Shown: positions 1 through 9,484, counted from the first letter of the stretch. The stretch is DNA of 64,000 nt from Chitinophaga filiformis (GCF_021646545.1 NZ_JAKIRP010000001.1:744001-808000), one strand, 5' to 3'. Notes: generated from the sequence alone by a model not told the origin. Made by a program: numbers and translations.

Positions 1-104
1 GTACCCGCCTTGTGCCCTTAACAATAATTAACAGTAAATAAAGCTATTTAACCAACAATTGAAAACCGAATAATGACTTTTGTATCAGAAAAAAATCAGA
101 GCAT

Positions 105-869
105 ATGAAGAACTTTTCAAAAACACTCCTTAGCGCTGCATTGGTTGCATTCTGCGGCATGACAGCCTTTGCGCAGGATAAGAATACCGGCGTGATCGAC
201 TATGAAATAAATGCAAAGATGCCTCAACGTGGTGGTAATGAAGGTGACGGAGAAGAGCAGGTGATTACCTTCAATCAACACTTCTACTTCACTGGTGGCA
301 AAGGCAAGCTTGAGACGGAACGTCCTGATTTCGGTGGTCGTGGTTTTGGTGGCGGACGTCCCGGCGCTGGACAGGGAGGCAATGGTGGTGGCCGCGGTGG
401 TCGCTTTGGTGGTATGCGTGGTAACTTCGGAGGCGGATATGTAGACCTCAGTGGAAAGAAATACCTGCAGGTTTTCTCCAAACCGGAAGACAGCACTAAG
501 ACTTACTACGCAGAAGAAGCCTATGCTCCTGCCAAGGATGCTAAACTGGCCGACAAGACGAAGAAAATTGCCGGTTACAATTGTAAAAAAGCGACTGTTA
601 CTGTGCGTAACGAAGAATACACGGTATGGTATACACAAGACCTTCCTTTCAGCTACAGCCCTATCAATGGCCTGTTACCTGACGGTAATGGTGTAGTACT
701 CTCTGCAGAAAGCAGCAGACGCTCTTTTACTGCTACCAAGGTGGACTTTAAACCAGTAACAACAGATGTTACATTACCGGCAAATGCAGAAAAAGTAACT
801 GAAGACCAGTTGCGTGACATGCGCCGTGAAGCGATGCAGAAATTCCGTGAGCGGCAAAACGGGAATTAA
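105..869 (+). CDS. Secreted GLPGLI family protein with Gly/Arg-rich insert
   Basis: A 254-residue protein with a clear signal peptide (about residues 1-23, cut after TAFA). It matches the Bacteroidota GLPGLI family: small beta-rich exported proteins of unknown function named after a motif that here reads SPINGLLPDGNGVVL near residue 184. Residues about 76-112 are a low-complexity stretch of Gly, Arg and Phe, which is not part of the usual family core. The next gene, 45 bases downstream on the same strand, is a large outer-membrane beta-barrel protein, so the two are probably co-transcribed. GLPGLI genes commonly sit beside such barrels. The molecular function is unknown. Confidence 0.85.
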   Translation: MKNFSKTLLSAALVAFCGMTAFAQDKNTGVIDYEINAKMPQRGGNEGDGEEQVITFNQHFYFTGGKGKLETERPDFGGRGFGGGRPGAGQGGNGGGRGGRFGGMRGNFGGGYVDLSGKKYLQVFSKPEDSTKTYYAEEAYAPAKDAKLADKTKKIAGYNCKKATVTVRNEEYTVWYTQDLPFSYSPINGLLPDGNGVVLSAESSRRSFTATKVDFKPVTTDVTLPANAEKVTEDQLRDMRREAMQKFRERQNGN

Positions 870-914
870 ATAAGACACTAATTTGCATCGTTCCTTCTTA
901 CCAATTCCCTTTTC

Positions 915-3797
915 ATGAAAAGAATTACCCTTATTGCTACTTTACTGTTCCTGTTTGCGCTCTCCACACAAGCGCAGCAGGGGCAGATAAAGGGATTACT
1001 GACTGACTCTTCTGCAACACATCCTTTACCGGATGCAACCGTAGCCCTGCTGAATGGCAGGGATTCTTCCCTGGCGGCTACCGCCTTTACTGATAAAAAA
1101 GGGGCATTCTCTTTCACCGGTATCGCACTGGGCAACTACAGAGTATACATCACTTTCCTGGGTTACCAGCCGGTTTTTAAAAGCGTCACGATTTCGGCAA
1201 CCCAGCCTGTATCGGATATGGGAACCATACAACTCAAAGGCAAGGGCCTGCTGCTGAATGAAGTCGAGATCGTCCAGGAAGTGCCTCCCGTGGTGGTAAA
1301 ACTGGATACACTGGAATTCAACGCAGGTTCTTTTAAGACGAGGGAAAATGCGGTTGTGGAAGATCTGTTGAAAAAGTTGCCGGGCGTATCAGTAGATAAA
1401 GATGGCGTAATCACGGCACAGGGGGAAACCGTGAAAAGGGTATTGGTAGATGGCAAACCTTTTTTCAGTGATGATCCTAAACTGGCCACCAAGAACCTGC
1501 CGGCAGATATCATCGATAAGATACAGCTGATAGACCGTAAATCTGACCAGGCACAGTTCACCGGCATTGACGATGGCAACACGGAAAAAGCTATCAACAT
1601 CACGATCAAAAAAGATAAGAAAAAGGGCTTCTTCGGCAGAGCATCTGCCGGTTATGGAGACAACGATCGCTTTGCTGTCAACGCAAGTCTGAATACCTTC
1701 CAGGACAACAGGCAGTTATCCTTCCTGGGAAGTGGCAATAACGTGAATAATCTTGGTTATACCTTCAACGACGTCTTCAACTTCAACGGCAATGGCAGTG
1801 GAGGAGGAGGCAACGGAGGTGGTGGTGGCCGCGCCGGCGGAGGCGGCCGCGGTGCGGCACAATCCACCATTAGTAGTCTTGGCGGAAACAATGCCACTGG
1901 CATTACCCGTAACTGGAATGCAGGGTTTAACTACAACCAGGACTTCGGCTCAAAGCTGAAAATCAATGGCAGCTACTTTATCAACGATACGCGGACAGAA
2001 ACAAGCAAACGTAGTAACAAACAAACCTTTCTGGCCGATACCACCTACTATTATAATCAGCAGTCTGGTTCCCTTACCGACAATAACAATCACCGGCTGA
2101 ACATGCGGGTTGAATACCAGATAGACTCTATGCATTCATTGATCGTTACCCCCAGTTTCAGTTATTCTGATGGTTCTACCAATACACTCAATCAATATGA
2201 ATCGCTGGATGAGAATAAGGTTCAAACGATAGACGGGGAGTCCAGAAACCGTAGCCATGCTACTTCTCCTAACTTCTCGACGACCGCATTGTTCAGAAAG
2301 AAATTCAATAAGATCGGCCGTACACTCAGCGCTAATCTCAGCTTCGGGTACAATACGACCACCAGAGAGAATTTCTTCAAAACAACAGACATACATCTGG
2401 CAACAGCTGCTACAGATTCTTTCACCACCGGTTATGACAGGATGACCAATGCGGATAATATGGGACGCAATATGGGAGTAAGACTGACCTATACCGAGCC
2501 GCTCATGAAAGACCGCTTCCTGGAAGTATCCTATGCGTGGAATAATAACTATAGCGATTCCAGGAACCTCACGTATGACATTAATGGCGCCAGTGGTAAA
2601 TACGATAAACTGAATGACAGTCTGACCAACATATTCGAGAATACATTCACCACGCAACAGGCGGGCATCAATATCCGTACGCAGAAACTGAAGTATGATT
2701 ATACCTTCGGAATGAATGTACAGTTCAGCAGTCTGCTAAACGACAACGTAAGCAGGAAAACACAAATTGACCAGCGTACCGTTAACTTCTATCCCTCAGC
2801 ATCATTCAATTATAATTTTCAGAGAGGCAAACGACTGCGCTTCCGCTATAATGGTAGCACATCGCAACCAACAGTGACACAGTTGCAACCACTGCCAGAC
2901 CTGACCAGTTCATTGTATGTGCAACAAGGTAATCCTGACCTGAAGCCGTCTTTTTCACATAGTATCAACATGGGCTATAACGTATTTAATAACAGTACGT
3001 TCCGTGGATTCTTTACCAATGTGAATGCCAGCTTTACAAGCAATAAGATCGTGAATGCGAACCGTGTTGACACGTCAGGCAAGCAGTATACGAAGCCGGT
3101 CAATTCAAACGGCGCATACAACCTTAGTGCATTTGCAGTAAATACCATTCCCATTAAAAAACTGAAGAGTTCTGTGAATCTCAACACCAATGTGAACTAC
3201 AACCGGGATGTAAGTTTCACAGGTACTGAAATAGACTTTTCAAGGCTAATGAGAAGTTATACCAGGAACTTTGGTATCACACAGGGAGTGAGCTTCAACT
3301 ATACATACAAGGAGCTGTTCGATTTCTCTACCAGTGCCAGTGTAAACTACAGTGGCGCACGGTATGACATCCAGCCAAACAATAACACAGATTATTTCAA
3401 CTACGCATTCTCATTTGATTATAACGTGAATCTGCCCTATGGTTTCATCATAGGAAGCGATGTTACCTATACGCTGAATGCGGGCAGGGCAGAAGGTTAC
3501 AACGTTGATGTAACTATGCTGAACGCATTCATTTCAAAAAGCGTATTCAAAGATAAGAGAGGTCTGATAAAACTGAGCGGTTATGACCTGTTACATCAGA
3601 ACGTAAGTGTGGGTCGTAATACAGGTGAGAACTATATTGAAGACGTGAACAACATGGTGCTACAGAGATATTTCATGATCAGCTTCACGTACTTCATCAA
3701 CAAATTTGCGGGTAGTAACAATAACAATGGCGAACGCCGCAGAATGGGCCCTCCGGGAATGCGGATGGGCGCTCCGGGATTCATGCGGGGAGGTTGA
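915..3797 (+). CDS. Outer membrane beta-barrel protein with CarboxypepD_reg-like N-terminus
   Basis: A 960-residue outer-membrane protein. Order: signal peptide (about 1-20), a CarboxypepD_reg-like beta-sandwich (about 22-105), a plug-like region (about 135-225, containing ENAVVEDLLKKLPGVSV), then a long beta-barrel with alternating aromatic strands. The family is TonB-receptor-like OMP_b-brl_3; the cargo cannot be predicted. A Gly-rich loop lies at about residues 292-314. The C-terminus has a Met/Gly/Pro/Arg tail instead of ending on a barrel strand Phe. It follows the GLPGLI gene and is closed by a strong terminator, which suggests a two-gene unit. Confidence 0.88.
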   Translation: MKRITLIATLLFLFALSTQAQQGQIKGLLTDSSATHPLPDATVALLNGRDSSLAATAFTDKKGAFSFTGIALGNYRVYITFLGYQPVFKSVTISATQPVSDMGTIQLKGKGLLLNEVEIVQEVPPVVVKLDTLEFNAGSFKTRENAVVEDLLKKLPGVSVDKDGVITAQGETVKRVLVDGKPFFSDDPKLATKNLPADIIDKIQLIDRKSDQAQFTGIDDGNTEKAINITIKKDKKKGFFGRASAGYGDNDRFAVNASLNTFQDNRQLSFLGSGNNVNNLGYTFNDVFNFNGNGSGGGGNGGGGGRAGGGGRGAAQSTISSLGGNNATGITRNWNAGFNYNQDFGSKLKINGSYFINDTRTETSKRSNKQTFLADTTYYYNQQSGSLTDNNNHRLNMRVEYQIDSMHSLIVTPSFSYSDGSTNTLNQYESLDENKVQTIDGESRNRSHATSPNFSTTALFRKKFNKIGRTLSANLSFGYNTTTRENFFKTTDIHLATAATDSFTTGYDRMTNADNMGRNMGVRLTYTEPLMKDRFLEVSYAWNNNYSDSRNLTYDINGASGKYDKLNDSLTNIFENTFTTQQAGINIRTQKLKYDYTFGMNVQFSSLLNDNVSRKTQIDQRTVNFYPSASFNYNFQRGKRLRFRYNGSTSQPTVTQLQPLPDLTSSLYVQQGNPDLKPSFSHSINMGYNVFNNSTFRGFFTNVNASFTSNKIVNANRVDTSGKQYTKPVNSNGAYNLSAFAVNTIPIKKLKSSVNLNTNVNYNRDVSFTGTEIDFSRLMRSYTRNFGITQGVSFNYTYKELFDFSTSASVNYSGARYDIQPNNNTDYFNYAFSFDYNVNLPYGFIIGSDVTYTLNAGRAEGYNVDVTMLNAFISKSVFKDKRGLIKLSGYDLLHQNVSVGRNTGENYIEDVNNMVLQRYFMISFTYFINKFAGSNNNNGERRRMGPPGMRMGAPGFMRGG

Positions 3798-3816
3798 TAA
3801 GGCAATACATAAATGC

Positions 3817-3847
3817 AAAAGGTCTCACAGTTGTGAGACCTTTTTTT
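3817..3847 (+). terminator. Rho-independent terminator after the beta-barrel gene
   Basis: Nine-base-pair stem (3821-3829 with 3832-3840, GGTCTCACA/TGTGAGACC) followed by seven T residues. It lies 20 bases after the stop codon of the upstream gene. Confidence 0.9.
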
Positions 3848-3981
3848 ATTGGTAAATGTAAAATGACTCCGAAGTTGATGATTCATTGAAAGGTTGAAAG
3901 GATAACAAAGGTGGAGACGTACTTCCTCCTTCATGCCTCCAGCTTTGAAACCTTACAACCTTAGTATTTTTCTGCTGTTGC

Positions 3982-4296
3982 TTATGGCACTATAACCCGG
4001 CTACTTTGCATCTCAGCCGTTTTGCGTTCCCTGATACTCTGCGTTATTCTTCTTACTACCCAGCTCAGTGTAAATGTTGGAATAAAATCCAGACCAGGAA
4101 ATAGTTCTTCCATGAAGTTGAAAACACTTCCGAAAGCGCCCAGACTACTGCCAAACATTCTGTAAAAAATAATAGCAGAAATGGGGGCCCAGATCACATC
4201 ACTTACTTCTCCTAAAACCGGCACAGTATAGCTTGCACATCCAATCAGGTCCATTACAACACAAGTCCATAATGCAGGGGTAAATCTTCTTTCCAT
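3982..4296 (-). CDS. Small integral membrane protein of unknown function
   Basis: A 104-residue protein with hydrophobic segments at about residues 8-28 and 33-50, then an amphipathic stretch and a basic C-terminal tail (RRITQSIRERK). The sequence looks like a conserved uncharacterised membrane protein family of Bacteroidota, but I cannot name it. It stands alone between a terminator and a divergent isomerase gene. No catalytic motif is visible. The start is the only in-frame ATG ahead of the first membrane segment. Confidence 0.65.
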   Translation of the reverse strand: MERRFTPALWTCVVMDLIGCASYTVPVLGEVSDVIWAPISAIIFYRMFGSSLGAFGSVFNFMEELFPGLDFIPTFTLSWVVRRITQSIRERKTAEMQSSRVIVP

Positions 4297-4605
4297 GCAG
4301 ACCTCCGCTTTAAATGTTATCTATGTATAATCAAATAGCTTACCAATTTCAATTATGGTTGAGCGGTACGGGAATTACGAGGCGGTGTTGTGGCGTTCTT
4401 TTGGAATAAACATCTGTAATACAATCTCTTAAAAAATGCTGATTTACTGGGTCTATATATTCGTAATTCTGCTAATCAAACATAATTGTCCTCTAAATAT
4501 TAGAACGTATTGGCACAGTACAAAGTTACGAACTATTTAAGGTAACAGCTGTACGCAAATTTTAAATTGCGTAGTTTCACGGTCAACAGTAAATACTTTA
4601 CCAAC
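4297..4605. other. Intergenic region between divergent genes
   Basis: About 309 AT-rich bases with no supported gene. A -7-like box TAACTTTG reads on the minus strand at 4521-4528, and a degenerate box (TAGTTTCA) lies just upstream of the plus-strand gene. No repeat or hairpin stands out. Confidence 0.4.
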
Positions 4606-5499
4606 ATGCTTAACCAAAATTCCCGCCGCGATATGATCAAAAAAGCCGCTGCTATGGCGTTTGCATCCACTTCACTGGCTTCCCTTTCCACCCGTGTGAT
4701 GGCCCACGAGGGAAAAATGGATGAAAAACTGAAAGGTCAGATCAATCATTCCGTATGTGCCTGGTGTTACAACGACATTCCACTGGAAGATCTCTGCAAG
4801 GCATCCAACAGGATTGGCCTGCAGGCAATAGACCTCCTGGACCCGAAAGACTTTGCGATTGCAAAAAAATATGACCTGACCTGCGCCATGGTGGCTTCTA
4901 TCAATAAAGACTGGAATATTGGCCGCGGTTGGAACAGGGAAGCGCATCACGATCAGCTCGTTACTTACTACGAACACCTGATAGATGAGACATCGAAAGC
5001 CGGCTTCACAAACCTGATCTGCTTCTCAGGCAACAGGGAAGGGCTGGACGACCAGGCGGGCATTGAGAATTGCGCCAAAGGCCTGAAGCGTATCATGAGC
5101 TACGCCGAAAAGAAAAAAGTGACCATCGTAATGGAGCTGCTGAACAGTAAGGTAAACCATCCAGATTATCAGTGCGATCACACAAACTGGGGGGTAGAGC
5201 TGTGTAAGGCTATTGGCTCCGAGCGTTTTAAACTGCTTTACGACATTTATCACATGCAGATCATGGAAGGAGATGTGATCCAGACCATTCGCAATAATCA
5301 CCAGTATTTTGCCCATTATCACACCGGTGGCGTTCCGGGCAGGAACGAGATCGATGAAACACAGGAGCTGTATTATCCCGCTATCATGAAGGCTATTCAC
5401 GAAACAGGTTTCAAGGGTTTCGTAGCACAGGAATTTGTGCCTAAACGTGCTGACAAGCTGGCCTCCCTGAAACAGGGCGTGGAGATCTGCGATATCTAA
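4606..5499 (+). CDS. Tat-exported TIM-barrel sugar isomerase/epimerase (hydroxypyruvate isomerase-like)
   Basis: A 297-residue xylose isomerase-like TIM-barrel protein. The N-terminus carries a twin-arginine signal (NSRRDMIKKAAAMAF), so folded export to the periplasm is likely. Metal- and substrate-binding positions typical of hydroxypyruvate isomerase-type enzymes are visible: Glu in VMELLNSK, Asp/His in YDIYHMQ, His in HYHTGG and Glu in QEFVP. The true substrate is unknown; many secreted Bacteroidota homologues have unassigned sugar substrates. The reading frame is open from a TTG at 4567, but the ATG at 4606 gives the proper Tat signal and was chosen. Confidence 0.8.
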   Translation: MLNQNSRRDMIKKAAAMAFASTSLASLSTRVMAHEGKMDEKLKGQINHSVCAWCYNDIPLEDLCKASNRIGLQAIDLLDPKDFAIAKKYDLTCAMVASINKDWNIGRGWNREAHHDQLVTYYEHLIDETSKAGFTNLICFSGNREGLDDQAGIENCAKGLKRIMSYAEKKKVTIVMELLNSKVNHPDYQCDHTNWGVELCKAIGSERFKLLYDIYHMQIMEGDVIQTIRNNHQYFAHYHTGGVPGRNEIDETQELYYPAIMKAIHETGFKGFVAQEFVPKRADKLASLKQGVEICDI

Positions 5500-6038
5500 T
5501 GTTTCCAGTCCTGCCTTAAGATCCCCATCACCACGGTGTCTGCATATTGACCATGGAGTTTGGCGCTGTGGCGGAGAATACCCTCTTTGGCAAAGCCCAG
5601 GCGGATGGGGATCTGGGCACTTTCTGCATTCTGCAGCGCAAAACGCACTTCTAATTTATTCAGTTTCAACGTCTGAAAAGCAAACGATACCAGCGCTTTG
5701 CAGGCGTTTACCGCAATGCCTTTACCGCGGAATTCTTCCCCCAGCCAATACCCGATCTCTGCTTTGTCCAGTTGATGATCCCAGCAATGCAGGTCTATTA
5801 CCCCACACAGCTGCTGCTGATACCAGACGCCAAATGCTATAGCTTCCTGGTCTTCGGCCTTTCTCAGCATCATCTCAATAAAACGTAGTGTATGTTCCTG
5901 ATTGGTATTGTAATCTACCCAGGGCAGAAACCGGCGCAGGCTCCTGCGTGAAGCATCCAGTTGGTTAAAGAGGGTCGGTGCATGCTCAGGCTGTAATTGC
6001 CTGAGCGTAATCATTTCATTAACAGGTAATTCCAGCAT
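5496..6038 (-). CDS. GNAT N-acetyltransferase (RimJ/RimL-like)
   Basis: About 180 residues with the fold signature of ribosomal-protein-alanine acetyltransferase-like GNATs: an N-terminal ITLRQLQPEHAPTLF strand/helix, the acetyl-CoA loop around GYWLGEEFRGKGIA, and the C-terminal NAESAQIPIRLGFAKEGILR segment. Members acetylate protein N-termini or small amines; the substrate here is unknown. The 3' end overlaps the end of the convergent isomerase gene by four bases. The ATG at 6038 directly follows the U-tract of the upstream terminator, so the start might instead be the ATG at 6014 (MITLRQ). Confidence 0.8.
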   Translation of the reverse strand: MLELPVNEMITLRQLQPEHAPTLFNQLDASRRSLRRFLPWVDYNTNQEHTLRFIEMMLRKAEDQEAIAFGVWYQQQLCGVIDLHCWDHQLDKAEIGYWLGEEFRGKGIAVNACKALVSFAFQTLKLNKLEVRFALQNAESAQIPIRLGFAKEGILRHSAKLHGQYADTVVMGILRQDWKH

Positions 6039-6072
6039 AAAAAAAACGAGGTTTGGCGAACTGCCAAACCTC
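6039..6072 (-). terminator. Terminator of the lipoprotein gene, abutting the GNAT start codon
   Basis: A perfect 10-bp stem (6048-6057 with 6063-6072, GAGGTTTGGC/GCCAAACCTC) with a 5-base loop, followed on the minus strand by eight T residues. The GNAT ATG (6036-6038) begins immediately after the T-tract. Confidence 0.9.
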
Positions 6073-6087
6073 AAAAGTAACAAAATC

Positions 6088-6720
6088 CTAATTCTTTGCT
6101 ATCAGCTGCTGCTTCTGCATATCCTTTACGATCTGCTTTGCAAACAGGTAGGCCTGCCTATAGGCTGTTGGAGGGTCTACTGAATCGGTCTGCGCATTAT
6201 AGATCAGTTTCTTTTCTTTCAGGTCATACAGATTGGTATCCCATTGATATTTCGTATTCACCTGGTAATACCCCGGATTGTACATGCTTCCATACCATCC
6301 TCTGTAATAAGGCCCAAAACCACCGTAGTATGGATACCCATACGGACCGTAGTTAGGTACATATGATCTTTCACGGGACTTGTCGACCATGGCGATCGTC
6401 ATTACCTGCGCCACATCGCTGTTCCGGAATTTCTTTAATGCAGCCTTTTCATCTCCTTTAGCCAGGGCGTCATCCGGGCCATAGGTAGCGTAAGCAGAAA
6501 CCGCATTATAGCCTTCTTTCTTCAGTTCGGAAACCAGGTTATTTTCCATCAGTATACGCAGATTGCGTTCTTTTGCCGGCACCAGCGCTATTACCATGAT
6601 CTTGTTTTCCTGCTGTAACCGGGCTTCCGGTGTTTTCCAGGACGAAGTCAGCTTAGTGCTGGTACAAGCTGTCACCGACAGCAATCCAATGGCCATCAAA
6701 AATAATCCTAACTTTTTCAT
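6088..6720 (-). CDS. Putative lipoprotein
   Basis: A 210-residue protein with a lipoprotein signal (lipobox LSVTAC, lipidated Cys19). The mature part starts with a KTPEARLQQENKIMVIAL segment, that is a beta-strand followed by an alpha-helix (NNLVSELKKEGYNAVSAY), resembling a CsgG/DUF4136-type alpha/beta core. A Tyr/Gly/Pro-rich loop lies near residues 122-150. It is monocistronic with a strong terminator. The function is unknown. The secreted protein at 45881-46465 has a similar strand-helix opening and may be a distant relative. Confidence 0.75.
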   Translation of the reverse strand: MKKLGLFLMAIGLLSVTACTSTKLTSSWKTPEARLQQENKIMVIALVPAKERNLRILMENNLVSELKKEGYNAVSAYATYGPDDALAKGDEKAALKKFRNSDVAQVMTIAMVDKSRERSYVPNYGPYGYPYYGGFGPYYRGWYGSMYNPGYYQVNTKYQWDTNLYDLKEKKLIYNAQTDSVDPPTAYRQAYLFAKQIVKDMQKQQLIAKN

Positions 6721-6932
6721 ATTTCCTCCTTTTAACTACCTGTTAGACGGTGGCAGGAGGGAAGAGTTACATGACAGGAATAAATTAACATTTCTTTGAT
6801 TGTCAGATAAGTAGAAAATTCCAGATGCTGGAAATTTGGTCCGGAAACTGGAATTTCGCATCATCTTTATTCCTCCCAATGGAACTTTTCCTGATCAGAT
6901 TAAATTGGGGATACGGTATGTACATGACGCAT

Positions 6933-6964
6933 AAAAAAGCCCGGAAATCATACGATCTCCGGGC
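6933..6964 (-). terminator. Terminator after mqnC
   Basis: The stem GCCCGGA-ATC (6939-6949) pairs with GAT-TCCGGGC (6954-6964), followed on the minus strand by six T residues. Confidence 0.85.
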
Positions 6965-6989
6965 CTCTTTCTTATGTCAGTATATCAGA

Positions 6990-8114
6990 TTAGTAATTGA
7001 TGACCTGCTCCTGAATTCCTTGCGGAATATCGCGGAATTCATACAGCTGGGTACGCAGTTGCGGTTCAAATCCCGCTTCTTTGATAGCTTCCTGCATCGA
7101 GCGGTAGGTAAACCTGTGAGGAGCACCGGCTGCACTTACCACGTTTTCCTCGATCATGATGGAACCGAAATCGTTCGCTCCGGCATGCAGACATATCTGC
7201 GCTACCTGTTTGCCTACTGTCAGCCAGGAAGCCTGGATATTTTTAATATTAGGCAGCATAATGCGGCTCAGCGCAATCATACGAATATACTCCTCTGAAG
7301 TGGTCATATTGTGTACACCACGAATGCGGGATAACAGGGTATCCACATCCTGGAACGTCCACGGAATGAATGCGGTAAAGCCGTAATGACCTTCCGGTTT
7401 TTCACTCTGTACCTGCCTGATATCGGCAAAGTGCTGGAAACGTTCCATTAATGTTTCGACATGGCCAAACATCATGGTTGCCGAAGATGGTATATTCAGC
7501 TTGTGGGCAGCCCTCATCACATCCAGCCATTCCTGCGCGCCGCATTTACCTTTGGAGATCAACCTGCGTACACGGTCATTCAATATTTCCGCTCCGGCGC
7601 CGGGCAGACTTGCCATACCGGCTTCTTTCAGTGCTGACAGCACTTCGATGTGGGTACTTTTTTCCAGTTTAGTGATGTGTGCTACTTCGGGGGGCCCGAG
7701 TGCATGCAGCTTAACGGTAGGGTATAACTGCTTCAGCTGTTTGAAAGTATCTACATAGAATTTCAGCCCCAGTTCCGGATGGTGACCTCCCTGCAGGAGC
7801 AGCTGGTCTCCGCCAAACTTCAGCGTTTCTTCTATCTTTTTCTTGTATTCGTCGATGGTGGTAATGTAGGCTTCTGCGTGGCCGGGTACCCGGTAGAAAT
7901 TGCAGAACTTACAGTTAGCCGTACACACGTTGGTGGTGTTCACATTGCGGTCTATCTGCCAGGTCACCTTTCCATGTGGCACCTGTTGCTTACGCAGCTC
8001 ATTCGCAATGTCCATCAGTTCTGCAAGCGGAGCCTTCTCAAATAGATAAATCCCTTCTTCCGGTGTAAGCCACTCGAAGTTTAATGCTTTCCTGTATAGA
8101 TCTTTCAGTTCCAT
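6990..8114 (-). CDS. mqnC: Cyclic dehypoxanthinyl futalosine synthase (radical SAM)
   Basis: A 374-residue radical-SAM enzyme. The CxxxCxxC iron-sulfur motif (CTANCKFC, Cys64/68/71) follows the family hallmark QIDRNVNTTN. The C-terminal signature GANDFGSIMIEENVVSAAGA separates MqnC from its paralogue MqnE. MqnC cyclises dehypoxanthine futalosine in the alternative (futalosine) route to menaquinone, the usual respiratory quinone of Bacteroidota. No other mqn gene is in the window. A TTG start at 8123 is possible, but it lies inside a promoter box (8121-8128), so the ATG at 8114 was chosen. The mRNA would then have almost no leader. Confidence 0.92.
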   Translation of the reverse strand: MELKDLYRKALNFEWLTPEEGIYLFEKAPLAELMDIANELRKQQVPHGKVTWQIDRNVNTTNVCTANCKFCNFYRVPGHAEAYITTIDEYKKKIEETLKFGGDQLLLQGGHHPELGLKFYVDTFKQLKQLYPTVKLHALGPPEVAHITKLEKSTHIEVLSALKEAGMASLPGAGAEILNDRVRRLISKGKCGAQEWLDVMRAAHKLNIPSSATMMFGHVETLMERFQHFADIRQVQSEKPEGHYGFTAFIPWTFQDVDTLLSRIRGVHNMTTSEEYIRMIALSRIMLPNIKNIQASWLTVGKQVAQICLHAGANDFGSIMIEENVVSAAGAPHRFTYRSMQEAIKEAGFEPQLRTQLYEFRDIPQGIQEQVINY

Positions 8115-8120
8115 GATGGA

Positions 8121-8128
8121 CAAAGGTA
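8121..8128 (-). promoter_or_regulatory. -7 promoter box of mqnC
   Basis: Reads TACCTTTG on the minus strand, a perfect match to the Bacteroidota -7 element TAnnTTTG. Its last base is 7 positions from the first base of the mqnC ATG, which predicts a leader of only a few bases. Confidence 0.6.
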
Positions 8129-8175
8129 GGAATAATGTTAAATTTATAGCATCGTTATTCTGTTACGGTAACTGT

Positions 8176-9408
8176 ATGCAAAAATCTACGCTGTTGAAGC
8201 ACTGTTGGCTCATAATAATTGCCATTACTTGTTTATTCCACGTTGCCACCGCGCAAACGCAACCTACAACTGCCAGCCCCCGGAAACCGGGGGAGTTGAT
8301 CACCCGTTTCCCGTTCAAACAATACTATGGAGGTGTGGTTGTGATACGCGCCTGTCTGGCGGGCATTCCCGATACCCTGCAGTTCATCCTGGATACCGGC
8401 AGCGCCGGCATTTCACTCGACACCAATACCTGCATCCAATTGGGCATTCACCTGACGCCTACCGATAGGATCGTCCGTGGTGTAGGGGGATCCAAAACCG
8501 TCTCATTTGCCATGGACAGGAGCCTGCAGTTACCTGGTTTACAGGTAGATAGCCTCGATTTCCATATCAATGATTATGAGTTGATCAGCCAGGTGTATGG
8601 TTTGCAGGTAGACGGCATTGTCGGTTATAGCCTGCTGAGTAAATTCATTGTACAGGTGGATTATGATACGGAGATGATCTCCATTTATGAAAAAGGCCCG
8701 TTCTCCTATCCCAAAGGAGGTCAGCTGATGCGCCCTTCACTGACGCTGATCCCTATTGTGAATGCCTTCCTGAAAAACGGAAAGGCGCAACACTATAACC
8801 GTTACTATTTTGATACCGGCGCCGGTATGTGCCTCCTGCTTTCCCAACAGTTTGTGAAAGACAGCGCCATCCTTTCCTCACGGAAAAGGCAGCGCAAGGT
8901 GATACAGACGGAAGCGCAGGGGCTGGGAGGAAAAATGACCATGGACATTACTACCATCCAGGAGTTTAAGCTGGGTAACTATTCCTTCCGGAACGTTCCC
9001 GTCTACATCTTTGATGATGTTACGAATGTAACGGCCTATCCATTCCTCGGTGGCATGGTTGGCAACGACCTGTTACGCAGGTTCAATCTCATACTGAATT
9101 ACGGTAAGAAGGAGATCTACGTGATGCCTAACTCCCATTACAAAGATCCTTTTGACTATTCCTATACAGGTCTGATCATTTACCTGATAGACGGCAGGGT
9201 GGAGGTTACCGATATCATTAAAGGTTCTCCGGCCGAAAAAGCCGGCCTGCAAAAAGGAGATCTCATCATCGCCGTCAACAATATCTTCTCCGGCAACCTT
9301 CAACTATACCGCGACATTCTCAAAAATGTCGGCACCCGGCCTACTTTGCTGATAATGCGCAATAAAGAGCTGATGATAAAAAAAATCCAGATCAAAAGCA
9401 TATTATAA
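8176..9408 (+). CDS. Secreted retropepsin-like aspartyl protease with C-terminal PDZ domain
   Basis: A 410-residue protein with an N-terminal signal/anchor (about 1-26). Two aspartyl protease half-sites are visible: LDTGSAGISL (Asp73) and FDTGAGMCLL (about Asp213). A PDZ domain (about 330-410) contains the GSPAEKAGLQKGDLI motif. This is the gag-polyprotein-like/retropepsin family with a PDZ domain found in Bacteroidota. It probably cleaves envelope or periplasmic proteins; the substrate is unknown. The frame is open from 8113, but the ATG at 8176 places the hydrophobic signal at the N-terminus. The neighbouring gene encodes a second protein of the same family. Confidence 0.82.
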   Translation: MQKSTLLKHCWLIIIAITCLFHVATAQTQPTTASPRKPGELITRFPFKQYYGGVVVIRACLAGIPDTLQFILDTGSAGISLDTNTCIQLGIHLTPTDRIVRGVGGSKTVSFAMDRSLQLPGLQVDSLDFHINDYELISQVYGLQVDGIVGYSLLSKFIVQVDYDTEMISIYEKGPFSYPKGGQLMRPSLTLIPIVNAFLKNGKAQHYNRYYFDTGAGMCLLLSQQFVKDSAILSSRKRQRKVIQTEAQGLGGKMTMDITTIQEFKLGNYSFRNVPVYIFDDVTNVTAYPFLGGMVGNDLLRRFNLILNYGKKEIYVMPNSHYKDPFDYSYTGLIIYLIDGRVEVTDIIKGSPAEKAGLQKGDLIIAVNNIFSGNLQLYRDILKNVGTRPTLLIMRNKELMIKKIQIKSIL

Positions 9409-9484
9409 GTGTCTGAAATAATACATTGCACAATCCTCCGTTAGGATCATGAATGGGGGAGTTCCCCCGTCAGGGACACTTTAT

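Noticed and set aside
1..104. Possible 3' end of a gene at the left edge.
   Set aside because: Only 4-12 codons remain before stops in the plus-strand frames, which is too short to support a call.
117..638. A long antisense open frame within the GLPGLI gene.
   Set aside because: It is produced by the Gly-rich codons (GGT/GGC) on the coding strand and has no domain or signal.
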